Shown piece after piece: positions 12,301-23,366 of a DNA stretch of 64,000 bases (position 1 is the first letter of the stretch; each line of letters begins with the position of its first letter). Source of the stretch: Eremophila alpestris peregrina (Eukaryota; Chordata; Aves; Passeriformes; Alaudidae); assembly GCA_009792885.1 (NCBI GenBank), contig WMCF01000080.1:495139-559138 (forward strand). The letters run 5' to 3'. Position numbers and translations under genes: made by a program. The notes beneath the pieces were generated by a model. The model made no database searches. It was not told where the DNA came from and was given only the letters and a program-made list of their open reading frames with translations.

Positions 12301-15300
12301 AGCTTTGCAGTAATGTGAGAGAGATCATATGTGAAGGCAAGCAATCATGGCAGAAGGGTTTTTACTTTTGTTTCAAAACTGAGGTAATTTCTGAAGAAAA
12401 GTTATATCTGAAAACAGGGAAAAGAATCACTGCTGGATTGATGAAAGAAGAGGTTGGCCATATGCAATTTAAAGACCCTTAGAAAGGGTGAATATAAATA
12501 ACAAATACATGTCTTGGAGTAATCCTAGACTTTTTAAATCATTCATTTTGTCACCTGAAAGACCCTTTGTATGTGTTACCTCGTACCAGAGGAGAGATCC
12601 AGGACCACAATGAGACGTGGAAAAAGTTTGCAGAAGTTTTAGCCATTTAATTATATTTTCTGTGAGGCTGAAGAAATACTGTAGGGATTATCCCCTGTAA
12701 CAGAGGACAATTACTTCAGGCATTTAATTCCAGGCACTCCCAAGGGTTCACCAGTGTAACTTTTAGTCATGATGTTGAGTAGTGGGTGACCAGTGCAAAA
12801 CCACTGGGCCCATGGGATGACCTGTCAGGAAGAGTTGCCAGAATAATAAGCATGCCCTAGCTGAATCCAGAGGCTCAAAGGTCCCAGTTCCCAAATTCAG
12901 AGTGATCATCAAGGCACACAAATGAAATGCCTAGTAATTTCCCAAGAAATTACAGCTAAATTGAGAGCCAGGTTTGAAACCTAGAACTAACTGGGTCACT
13001 GTTTTCAGATGAATGAGCTGTTTTGTTTCATGTCTTTTGTTTGGGTGGTTGGTTTTGCTTTAGTTTTACCCCTTTTTGCAAATAAGATATTTACTAAAAG
13101 CATCAATTTGTTCTATGCATGAAGCTATTTCTACAGAAAAGCGTTCCTGCTACTCCTCTCAGGAGACTATAGAGAGATGTATGGATTGCAGCACATGAAA
13201 CCACAGAAACAACATTAATAATTGTGTGTTATTGAGGGAATTGTGGTGGATTTGCAACTAATGAGAAAATTTTTGAACCTTTTGAAGGATCAAAACTGAA
13301 CCTTAGTCAGACAGGACCAGTGTGAAACCACTGATGTTCTCCTGCAAATTTCTGGGGAATGATGTACTTTATTTCTAAATTTTCTTAACTGGAGAGGCTT
13401 AACTTATAGGACTCACCTAAACTATGAGAAATAAACACCATCTCCAAATGGATTGCTAAATTTTTTATCCATCCCTGTACTTAATTTGCTTTCAATACTT
13501 AGAAATAATTTGGGACAACTTAAATTTCATTCAGGAAATTGATTTTCTAATGGCAAATTCCTATGCTTTGTGTGCACAGCATTCTTATTATTCTGTGCAG
13601 ACTAGACCTTGTAACAGTAAAAAATAGAAGTTCCTGTAAGTGTTGATCAGATTTCTATCTTAGGAGAGCAAACTCATGGAAATTTTTATAACTGTATCAA
13701 ATACTGCTTGCCTGTGCATGCTGTGATTCTCTTTCCTGGATCAGAAATTTAGAGATTCAACTCACAGGCTGTGAGCTTGCCTCCTACACGAAGCTGACAT
13801 CACAGTTAATTAAAAGAAAGTCACTATACTACTGGCATTCGTGAGATGAGGCATTATGGTAGCACATTCTGGAGAGCAGACAACTCCTACAAATTATACC
13901 ACAAATTGCTTGGCACAGACACAGGCTCTCATCATTAAGGAAAAGTGGAAGAATACTGTTGGGATTCCTGATGTAGTGTAAGAACAACAAAACCCCTCCA
14001 ATTATTCAGTCTTAAGGGATGAAAAGAACAAAAACTACATTGGTGGGTACCTGATGGCAAGGTAACCTGATGGCCAACTACATAGGATAGCACCAGACAA
14101 TGCTAAGAAATAGTAGCTGCCACTAATTCCTCAACAGAAATAGGAAGTTCTTATGCTCCTCTCATATCTCCACTCTTTTGTAACACGAAATCTTCATTCA
14201 TTTATTTTCCAGGACGAGGCTGAGCACACAGATATATTCATACTTATTCCATTATTCCGTATTTCTTGGCATTTTGTTTAACAATGATAACAAATGAGTG
14301 AATAATACTTACTGTCTCCTCTCAGCCAAGTATTCTCAGTCCAAACTCAGTTACTTGTGCAGCTGGCTGCACTCCTGTTGGTTGATGAACCCTTGATCTT
14401 TGTCATTTCTTGTTTTAGATCAGGACTTCCTGGTAAAGCTGATGTCTGTGACAAGTCTTCTTGACTCTGTGATTCCCAGAAAATTAAGAGAATAGACACC
14501 CCAGTGACTATGACTCACACTTGGAAGCTACTGCAGGTCCCAGCTCAGAAGCTCTCCTCTGTTGGTTTGACTCATCAGCAGTGTAAAACAACCTATGATC
14601 TCCAAATGCTGCTCATTATAGCCAAGCTGAAAAGAAGAAAGAAAAGAAAATTAACCTCACTTCTGTTTACAACTATGTGTTCACTGCAAGAGTTAGAAGC
14701 ATCCTTTCTCTGCCACACTTTGTTGTTTTGTCTTTTTCGAAGTCATCTTCTACTCTGAGCGGGATAGAGATTCTAATTTCTAAAGAGAAGAATCTTTTTT
14801 TTTTTTTTCGTTGTTTTCAGGGTAAAAATTTAATAAAGCAGCTCATTAAAAAAGCTGGTTGCGTTTCCTGAAAATGTCTCATGTTCTATCTAACACACAG
14901 AGAAAGATTTGATTGCCAAAGCACAGAATATTTAGGTTTTGCACACTGTTTCTCCCAGTCAGTAATTCTGTTAACATGTAAGGTGTGGCACACCCTCTGC
15001 TATATCTGTAATCATAGCAGCAGATCATGGGTGCATAGGAACAAATCACATGCATGTAAACATGCAACTTTTCTTTCAGTGGGGTAGTAAAGAATAACTG
15101 GTACTTCTCCATTACAGATTAGATTAGACTGATTAGGAATATCTATAACTCACATGCATGCTCTGTGGTGAATCCATTTAGGGCAATAGAAGATCCCTTG
15201 GGTCATCTCTTAGTCAGAAACTGCAGGCACACTTCCCTGCTCTTCTGCCAGCACATGCATTTCAGACACTGGATCAGCAGTGTCCTCCCCATGTTTGTTT

Positions 15301-16248
15301 CTGGTGTTTGAAAAGGAAATTCAAGGCATAGCTTATCCCAAAGTCACAAATCTGGGCAGCTGGCATCCTCCAGATTCAGCTATGAGATCTGGAGTGACAG
15401 TCAGCATTTTTCCTCAAATCCTGATAGCTGAGATGTGTTGCAGACCTTCACATCTTGATGTTAGACTTCTCTGAATTTCCTGAGTTTACTTGTAGTTGTG
15501 TGGACTAGTTCAGGATGAGGAGAATGATCTGAAAAGGAAGGAAGGTCATATGAGAAGTTACCAACCATCATCCCCTGTCCTTAAAGCTCTAGATATCTAC
15601 ATTGTTCAGAGAAAGAAAAGAAAAGTTGCATATTTTGGGGGGTTTTTTTAAGCATACAGAAAACTTTATTAAATCGTTGTTACTTATTTGAAAGAAAATC
15701 AGCAAAAAGAGGTTTTATAAACTATAATGTACATGTGGCAAATGCAGTGTTTTAAGAGATTTTTATTTTCAAAACAGGCTTTTACTCAGTGGATCATGTG
15801 AGTGAGCAAAGTTACTGTTCTACCACAAAAAATTCCTTGTGGGAATTAACAACTTATGGGATTTAACAACTAAAAATGAAACAGGAGGAAAAATAAAAGA
15901 AGAAAACAATGAAAAATTTTTCTTTAAGATGATAAGAACATTTGTTTGTTTTGTTCCTACACTTCACAACTGTAACACAGTATAAACCAGATAAAAGTCA
16001 AACTCACCCTATCAGATAACTGGCTTTTCAGTTCTCCATTTGAGTCACAGCTAGGTGATGAGTCCAGTCAAAAATCCCTCATCTCAAACTGCTAATAATC
16101 CAATCAGAATTTCTTGACAGTTTTTAGTCCACAAGTCTTTGCAGCTTTCTCCAATGGAAGAAAGACAGCATTTCAGCTGTATTATTTTTCAGCTATATTA
16201 TTTTTCTCTCCTCTGTTTCCATTTCTGCAATGTCTTTTGATATGTTTT
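9394..16248. other. AT-rich non-coding DNA, nothing recognised
   Basis: Nearly 7 kb without a recognisable gene or repeat family. A minus-strand open frame of 135 codons (10771-11178) shows no domain, has an unstructured composition and is probably chance. AATAAA-like strings occur (for example near 11150) but have no transcript context. Confidence 0.5.
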
Positions 16249-16286
16249 GGGGGAGGGTTGGGGGTTTTTTGTAGTTTCGGGGTGGG
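16249..16286 (+). other. Possible G-quadruplex motif
   Basis: Plus-strand G-runs lie at 16249-16253 (5 G), 16255-16257 (3), 16260-16264 (5), 16279-16282 (4) and 16284-16286 (3). The first three are separated by one- and two-base loops and the last two by a 14-base loop and then one base. This meets a relaxed quadruplex definition with one long loop. It sits in a strand-asymmetric G/T-rich stretch running to about 16361. Confidence 0.5.
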
Positions 16287-16291
16287 TTTGG

Positions 16292-16319
16292 TTTTGTCTG
16301 GTTGGTTTTGTCTGGTTGG
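16292..16319 (+). repeat. 14-bp perfect tandem duplication
   Basis: The 14-base unit TTTTGTCTGGTTGG is repeated twice without mismatch (16292-16305 and 16306-16319), within the G/T-rich stretch next to the possible quadruplex motif. Confidence 0.9.
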
Positions 16320-16361
16320 CTAGTTTTATTTGATGTTTTTGTTGTTGTGGTTGTTGGGGGG

Positions 16362-17502
16362 ATTAACTACAATTTAAAATAACTAATCTCCATCTTTTAT
16401 TTTCCCAGTATCTTTCACCTGGGTGGAAATTTGGTCTCAACTTTTTGGAAACCTCTAAAAGATCATTTAAGTGGTACTTAGAGCACCTAGGAAACAGTGG
16501 TTACAAAAATACAAATCAAAAGCAACTGTGACTTCCAGGAAAATATGTAAAACAAAGTGTGAAATGGTATCAAGCTTGTTGGTAGATCAGATTCAGATAG
16601 CTCAATACAGTCCATGCTCTGGTACATTTTTATTCCCGTTAAAAATTTAAAAGGCAGCCTTTTAATGTCTTTGCATTAACTTAAATTGTAGCCAGTCTGT
16701 AAAACAATCAGAGAGATGGTATTAAAAGTATATTAATAATAAAACAGATGCTTTAAAAATCTTAGTAACAACCTCAGTCTACTTTATATTTCATAGAGCT
16801 TGCCTGGCTGAGAATTACTCTACTTCAGTCAAATTTCAGACTGGAGCCCTGTGTGGAAATTTCTAACTTTTCACTGAAAAAACCAAGACTTTATTATCCT
16901 GTTTAGTTATTTTTATGAAAAAAATGCCACTTTGATCCGTGAATTAACTCCTGAAATCAGTTAGTGTAATCTACTTCTAAGGAGTCACCCACTGATGATC
17001 AAACAATAGCATCTAAGCTGGACAGAGGCTTTTTTCTCTGTTAGAAATTATGACAAAAGTAAGAGAACCTATTATTACTAACCTCCTGTAGTTTCACCAG
17101 CAAGAATGTTTCCAGAGGCAAGACTTGACCACAGCTAGTCCAAGATCTGAACACCAAGGTGCAGAAAGGCACATCCTTAGCAGGTTCATCTTCAGGCATG
17201 GCCACAGGTCTGCATGTACTCTACTGCCAGGGTGTAAGTGAGAAATTTTAAAGATAGCTTTAGAGCCAATAGTCTTACTTAGAAACTTCTCCTGTATCCC
17301 TTAGCTTACCAGCTTCTTTAGCTTTAGTACCCTATTTTAATACTACACTAGATTTGGATAGAACACAGTGACTTTTTCTATATTCCCAGTGCTTGTACTA
17401 CTTCTTTTGTGACACCCAACCTTGCCAATACCACATATGCCCATGCTGCTTCAAGAACACAGATAGAGCTGTAGAGTGCACTGACATGACTTCATAGCCT
17501 TC
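16362..17502. other. AT-rich non-coding DNA, nothing recognised
   Basis: No gene, RNA gene or recognised repeat is seen between the G/T-rich stretch and the LTR that begins at 17503. Confidence 0.5.
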
Positions 17503-18235
17503 TGTCTTGGTTCAGAGACAAGTTTTAGGATAAAACGTTCTGGAAATAGTGTTTTTCTCTAAAGAAAAGGGCTCCAATGATCCCTTTTTGCCAATGAGAG
17601 AAATTAATATCAGTAGGTGAAAATGAAAAAAGGTAAAATTGTTTATTAACAAAGCAAGACACCTGCAAAGCACTGGAGAGAAATTGAACCTCAGCTCCTC
17701 CCCATCTTGCCTTGTAGCCAGGAGACAAAGATGGGCTGGCCCCCTTTGTCTCAGAGGAAGGGGGGAAAAAAGTTTGCACAGCAGCTGGATTGGATTTTTG
17801 GAGTTGGTCTCCTCACAGCAGGCAAAATTGATGGATTTTAGTGTCCTTTCTCATGGTTCAGCTTCCCCAAGGTCTTGGGTTTAGAGTGGCCCCCATCAGG
17901 TCCCTGGACAGATTGAAAAAAAAATGAAAACAGGAAAACAGTTCAAGGGAAAGAAAAAAAAAAAAAGCCACTGAGAGGATTCGCTGTACCACCCCCAAGC
18001 TATGGGAAGGGGAAAAAATATAAACATCTTGCTTCAAGCTAGCAGAAACCAATGCAACCAAAGGAAGGATGTGGGGTCCCAGTCTGCACCACAACCTGAG
18101 CACACTGGAGAGAGAGTGAGGTTTGAACAAGGCTCCCAGGCTCCAGCCCTGCCACCTGGCTCATCTTAAAGCCATTTCTGGGCATAAAGCAGATGATTAG
18201 GGAACAGAGTATCATCATAAAATTACCCCAGGACA
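17503..18235 (-). mobile_element. Solo LTR of an endogenous retrovirus, minus orientation
   Basis: Read on the minus strand, the element begins TGTCCTGGGG at 18235 and ends ...CCAAGACA at 17503, which gives the 5'-TG...CA-3' ends of a retroviral LTR and a length of 733 bp. A minus-strand AATAAA lies at 17642-17647, about 140 bp from the 3' end, as expected for the R region. The sequence is more GC-rich than its flanks. Flanking pentamers (17498-17502 and 18236-18240) agree at only three of five positions, so no clean target duplication remains. No gag, pol or env sequence adjoins it, so I call it solo. From memory the 5' end resembles avian ERVL-type LTRs; the family is not confirmed. Confidence 0.7.
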
Positions 18236-21200
18236 CCATTCTAAAGAAAAAAAATGTGCATTACTGATAGAATTTTTCTTTGTATGGCTGAAACTGCTAA
18301 CTGACTTTAAAAATATTAAAGCACGTATCAGCTCATGTTAGCCATCTTTACATCTACAAATGTCTCTCATTTGTTCAGATTTTTAGAGACCTATTTGCTC
18401 TGTCTGCTGCTGCCAGTAATATAGGCTTATTGACCACAAGGACAGGACAGCTGTGCTCAAATACCTATAAAGCTTATTACAAACACTGGAGCAAAAATTT
18501 ATCTTTGGCAATTACAGGACATAAAGCCAAAATATCAATACTATCCTTTCTAAGAGACTGGATCCACAGAGATCTAAGCTGCTTCTTAAATTGCAGAGGT
18601 ACCTACTTCTCCAGTTATACATTCAAGTATACCTTAAATAAGTTTTGGGACAAATGGTCTTTAAGGAATTCTTACAACTAACATCTTCTTTAAGGGCTTC
18701 ACTGAAATTACTTATCATGTTTGTAGTAACACATTGCCTCAGGCCTGTGGAAATTGAATACGCACAGATACTGCCTTTAATAAACATAGATTTATATCCT
18801 ACTTCTCTTGTAATAGCTTTAAAAAGCAATAGGAACTAAGCACACAGTTTAAAAACTATTGGACAGTCTCCAGCTGACCCAAGGCAGCTCTGCTACTGTT
18901 CTAGAGCAAAAATACTATTCAATATTCAGACAGTTCTAAATTGTCATCTTTTGTCTTGTCTTGTCTTCTTTTGCAACTGGTACCATGTTTACTACAGAAG
19001 CATGAGTTGAAGGTAGGTACAATACTCTGGCATGAGCCAAGCATTCTCCCCGACATGCAGAAAAAATAAAATCTGTTGTTCCCTGAGTATGGTTAGGACC
19101 TCTTCATCTTCCCTAGATGAAGAGAGAAGCCCTTTATCTTCAGGGAACTTTCTGTGGTAGTCTTATCTTCTGATTCAGCACAATCTGTTGAATTAGCACA
19201 GTCCATAGATGAAAGACCAGAGTAAGGGAGAGCAGAAAACATTCTAAAAAAAAAAAAAAAATCCCACTTCCTATTATTCCACGTTGCTACAACCCTTTGT
19301 ACTGGACGGGGTGGGAGCACAGGACACACAGCTGGGTTCTCATGGGTGACACCACTGCCTCTGCCAGCCCAGCTCTGCTGTCCTGCTGCTGGCTCACCTT
19401 GCCCTGTGGAACACCCAGCCTTCACTGCTCTGATGGCTACTGAAACACGGGGCCTCTCCTGGACAAGGGTGAGGACACAGCCAGGTGAAAACACAGAGCT
19501 TGGAGGAAGCACTAGCTCCAGGATTCAGCCTTATGGATAAAGAAAAAGATGCTGCAATTTTGTTTACCAGAGGCAGCAGTTGCCTCTTCAATGACTTTCA
19601 CTTCTTGACGCTGGCTGCAAGGAGTGATGTATAAACTTTGGAGTGAGCCTCTGGGCTGTGTATCTAATATACAGGAGCTTTGGGAAGTCAATGCTGAGAA
19701 GCTGTGTTAGCATCACAAGAACTCTGGTGTCTACATTGAATATCTGCGTTTCACAGCAGTATTCCAGAAAATATTTATACCTTATTTCCCACTTGTTCCC
19801 ACTCTTTTCAGAGACCAACAATTAAAGTGGTGCTAAACTCTCTTCAGATCAGAGGGTAGCAAGCTAGAAATGAGAGGCAGGATCCTAGAAAATCCTTTCA
19901 TAAAAATAAAATGTTGGACATCAGTGTGTATGGTTTACAAGGGGTGACAGATCAAAAGATATACAGTAATGTCTGGTGATCTCCTTCTCCATCTCCCTAT
20001 TGAATGCTAGTAATTGCACAGCCAGCTATCACAAGGTACTCTAAGAAAGGTTTGACACTTTGCTGGGTGCCTGCTACTTGGGAATTGCTATACACTTAGT
20101 TGTACACCCCATTTAATTGCATAAACCATTTTAGCTTCAGGGAAAGAAAGAAAGAAAAAAAAAAAAAGGATGGTGCTCTGCAGTCCTTATAATACTGGAC
20201 TTAAATTAGAACCAATTAGAAACCAAGTCAGAAACAAAGGGTCTTCAAGGGGAATTTAAAACAATGAAGAAATTGTAAATTCAGCAATGAAGGTTGAATA
20301 TCCCAGGGAGGAAACATGAACCTTCTACTGATTTCAAATCCAGAGTTTTCCTCCAGGGCACTGCTGTCCTCTGCTTACCCTTGGGGTTCATCTGGATTTT
20401 TTCAGACTCTGTGTCCTCGGATCCCTTGTTTTCCCTCACTCTGAAGGGAATGTATTGGTTCACCCAATGTGCCACCCCTTCAGTGCATTTTTTAGACCTG
20501 CTTGATTTACAGGCTGATGCCAATATCACAACATGGGAGCCAGTCCTAGGCAATCCAGTGGGTCATAAGATGAGCTCCCATCACCTCTGGATCCAAGGAC
20601 AAAGAGAATGTCTTTTCAGGGATACAGCAATATTTGGGCACCAGTGAATGATACAATCACTCTTCACAAAAACAAGTAGATATTCCATCTTACATTCTCT
20701 GAACAAAACAGCAATATATATACAAACACAACATCACAGAAATAGAACTTTTTTAAGTTGGATGGGGTTTAAGCGCTGTGTGTGTGTATTTTTAAATCCA
20801 TATTTTTACCATTCCTGATAGCCAAGGAAATTTGAAAAGTATAAGAGATTGTTGAAGGACACTTTTCCTCTGAGTCATCCTTTTCTCCCACACTGAAAGT
20901 CAAACACATGTGGGCTGAGATGCAAAAGGCACAGGCTTTGTTAGTGGGCTATCTAAACAAATACCCACCCCTTCATCCTGGTCTCCTTCAAATCACCTCT
21001 TCCATGCTGTTACTGAGACACTGAGCCATTTTACATCAAGGATCTTCCACAGCTGAGGTGAGTTTTGGTAGGCTTGGAGAAAGGAAGTCACAAACTCTTG
21101 TGAATTAATCCAGCACTTTTGCTGTTTAAATGGGAGAACTTCAGGACACAGTGTAGTCACAAGTCACCTTTCAAGAGTCATATTCTTCATTTATAGAGGG

Positions 21201-21807
21201 AAAAGAGAGACATAAGGCATTCATATAAAAATTTATACTGAAAAATGCAAAAAAACTGAACTGAAAGCCTGACTGATCTTTTCTTGGACTGCATTACATG
21301 TTGCTATTTATAGGAGGACTGGAGATTTTATCAGCATCTTACATATGTAAGAATTTCCAGGAGAGTTTTTAGAACACAGTTTTTGTGCTGGAAAAAAAAA
21401 AAGTTTATAATTAAAACAAGCTATATTTATACCTAAAGATGAAGACTATACCTTTTGGGTTTGTGCACAAAAGACTCAGAAAATGGCAGGGGAAAAATAT
21501 TCACAGGCATGTGATAACAATGTAATTGCAATTATATAGCAAGCATGCAAACTCAAGAAAGAAAAGTTTGAGTTTTCTTCATCAGAATAAATAGATGAGT
21601 ATAGCTGAAACTGTCTTTCTAAGCACAAAGCACATGTATAACAAATGTATAAGGCATTAATTAATGAAAAACACAACTTTTGATGTCAGGTTTCCTTTAC
21701 AGTTATTAAAAAAAAACTAGTCTAATCTTTACTCAGCATTTGTTTACTAATTTTTACTAATTCTAACCCATTCCAAGCATTTTTGATAGGTGTTTTATAT
21801 ATCACAG
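18236..21807. other. AT-rich non-coding DNA with one GC-richer patch
   Basis: Mostly featureless. A GC-richer patch at about 19290-19520 lies beside a 16-base A-run (19246-19261) and could be an old repeat fragment, but I cannot classify it. A purine-rich GAAA/A-run lies near 20145-20167. The open frames at 19093-19540 and 20294-20647 show no recognisable domain. Confidence 0.5.
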
Positions 21808-22610
21808 TGCATTAGGTTTGCATGGCCAGGTTTTTGGTGCTACAGGGGTGGCTTCTGTCAGAAGCTGCTGGAAGCTTCCTCCACCCCATGTAGAACCAAT
21901 CCCAGCTGGATCCCAGATGGATGTGCCACTGGCCAAGGCTGGGCCAATCAGAAATGGTGGCAATGCTCCTGTGATAACAGATTTAGAACGGGAGAGAAAA
22001 AACGTGATTGCATCAATGTAACTGCAGCCAGAAAAGTACAGGGTGAGAACATGTGAGAGGAACAGCTCTGCAGGCACCAAGGTCAGGGGAGAAAGGGGAA
22101 GGAGATGCTCCAGGCGCCAGAGCTGAGATTCCCCTGCAGTCCTTGGTGCAAACCATGGTGAGGCAGCTGTGCCTCTGCAGCCCATGGAGATCCATGGGAA
22201 TGCAGAGATCCACCTGCAGCACATGGAGGAGCAGGTGGATGACTGAGAGAAAGCTAGGGGAGACCTGTTCTGAAACAGGCACTTGGCGGGGGCCTGCAGA
22301 CCTGTGGAGGGAGTAGCCCACCCTGAAGCGGGTTTCCTGGAAGGACTTGCAACCCATGGGGGACCCACACTGGAGTGGGCTGCATCTAAAGGTCCACAGT
22401 TCATGGACGAATGACCTGCATTGGAGCAGGACTGTTGCCCGCAGGATGGACTCATGATAGAAAAGTTTGTGGAAAACTATCTCCTGTGGGAGTTAACCCA
22501 CACTGGAGCAGAAGGACAATGCTCCCTGAGCAGCGGCAGGAACAACTTGTGATGAACTGACTGTAACCTCCATTCCCTGTCTCCCTGCACCACTGCAAGG
22601 GAGTGGGTAA
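21808..22610 (+). mobile_element. ERVL-type solo LTR, 5' part
   Basis: Begins TGCATTAGGTTTGCATGG, which I recognise as the 5' end of a common avian ERVL-type LTR whose consensus starts TGTGTTGGTTTGCATGG. The expected order follows: a 'CTACAGGGGTGGCTTCTG' segment, a 'GGCCAATCAG'-type CCAAT box near 21942, a 'TGTGATAACA' segment near 21970, then a GC-rich stretch with ACCCACACTGGAG-like repeats. The element is interrupted at 22610 by another LTR-like insertion and resumes at 23086. The pentamer before the start (21803-21807, CACAG) matches the one after the far end (23367-23371, CACAA) at four of five positions, as expected for an ERVL 5-bp target duplication. The 217-codon minus-strand frame inside it is not a gene. 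Confidence 0.85.
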
Positions 22611-23085
22611 TGTTGCCTGGAATCAGAAGAAAAGCTTTTCTAAACAGTATTAAAATAGTAGTACAAAGAGCAGATCTTTAATGAAAGCTTTCACGTGCAC
22701 AAAACATAGGTATGCACGGGTGTAGTACAGGATTGCTACTATTTAGAAAGTTAATTTATTAGTATATTTAGCAGGTACAGCCAATAAGAGATCAGTTGCC
22801 CCAGCAATACATCCTTGGGTCAGCCCTTGGAGTTGCCCCAGTGGCTTCTTTTTCCTATTTCTTGTTATATCTCTTAAGTTCCAATGCACAACAGAGTGTC
22901 TTTGTTGGAAATTATTTTCTTGAATATAAGACTAAACAGAATTTCAAGAATGTGACATAACTACTGCAGAGTGTGAAAAAGGATAATAAGGTACTAGAGG
23001 CTATAAAACTAGGCATTAAAAATTCACAGAGCTACAAATATATGAAAAATACATAAAAAAACCCCAACAAAATCTCTAGGCATCA
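22611..23085 (-). mobile_element. Nested LTR-like element inside the ERVL-type LTR
   Basis: A 475-bp block with TG...CA ends (22611 TGTTGCC, 23085 ending ATCA) interrupts the ERVL-type LTR. It is flanked by a perfect 4-bp direct repeat, GTAA, at 22607-22610 and 23086-23089, the expected trace of an integration. The ends, the duplication and the CCAAT motif suggest a solo LTR. Read on the minus strand there is an ATTAAA-type polyadenylation signal near 22680 followed by a T-rich stretch, so minus orientation is favoured, but a plus-strand TATAAAA near 23004 leaves this open. A 4-bp duplication fits class I retroviruses; the family is not recognised with certainty. Confidence 0.7.
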
Positions 23086-23366
23086 GTAAAGCTTGAGAAA
23101 GAGGGAGGAGTTGTGGAAAGGTGTTTTTAAGATTTATTTTACTTCTAATTTTCCTGCTCAGATTCTTTTAGCAGTAAATTCGATTAATTTCCATAAGCTG
23201 AGTCTGTTTTGCCAGACTCAACTTTGAGATTTGATGAGCAATCTCTCCCAGTCCTTATCTCATCTCATGAGCCCTTCATATCTTCTCTTCCCTGTCTGGT
23301 TGCAGAGGGGAGTGCTAGAGCGGCTTGAATGAGTGTCTGGCATCCAGCCAGGGTAAACCCACTACA
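23086..23366 (+). mobile_element. ERVL-type solo LTR, 3' part
   Basis: Resumes the LTR that began at 21808. Recognised segments in order are a 'GTGTTTTTAAGATTTATTTT' stretch, 'GCTGAGTCTGTTTTGCC', 'GAGCAATCTCTCCC', 'CAGAGGGGAGTGCTAGAGCG' and the end 'CCAGGGTAAACCCACTACA'. This matches my memory of the 3' end of the same avian LTR family (…GGTCAACCCACCACA). The CA end at 23366 is followed by CACAA, paired with CACAG before the 5' end. No internal retroviral sequence follows, so the locus is a solo LTR left by recombination between two LTRs. Confidence 0.85.

Noticed and set aside
19093..19591. Overlapping frames on both strands in a GC-richer patch
   Set aside because: Length follows from local GC content and an A-run; no protein family recognised.
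21802..22455. Minus-strand open frame of 217 codons, the longest in the window
   Set aside because: It lies almost wholly within the ERVL-type LTR, antisense to it, and owes its length to the GC-rich LTR sequence. No domain is recognisable.
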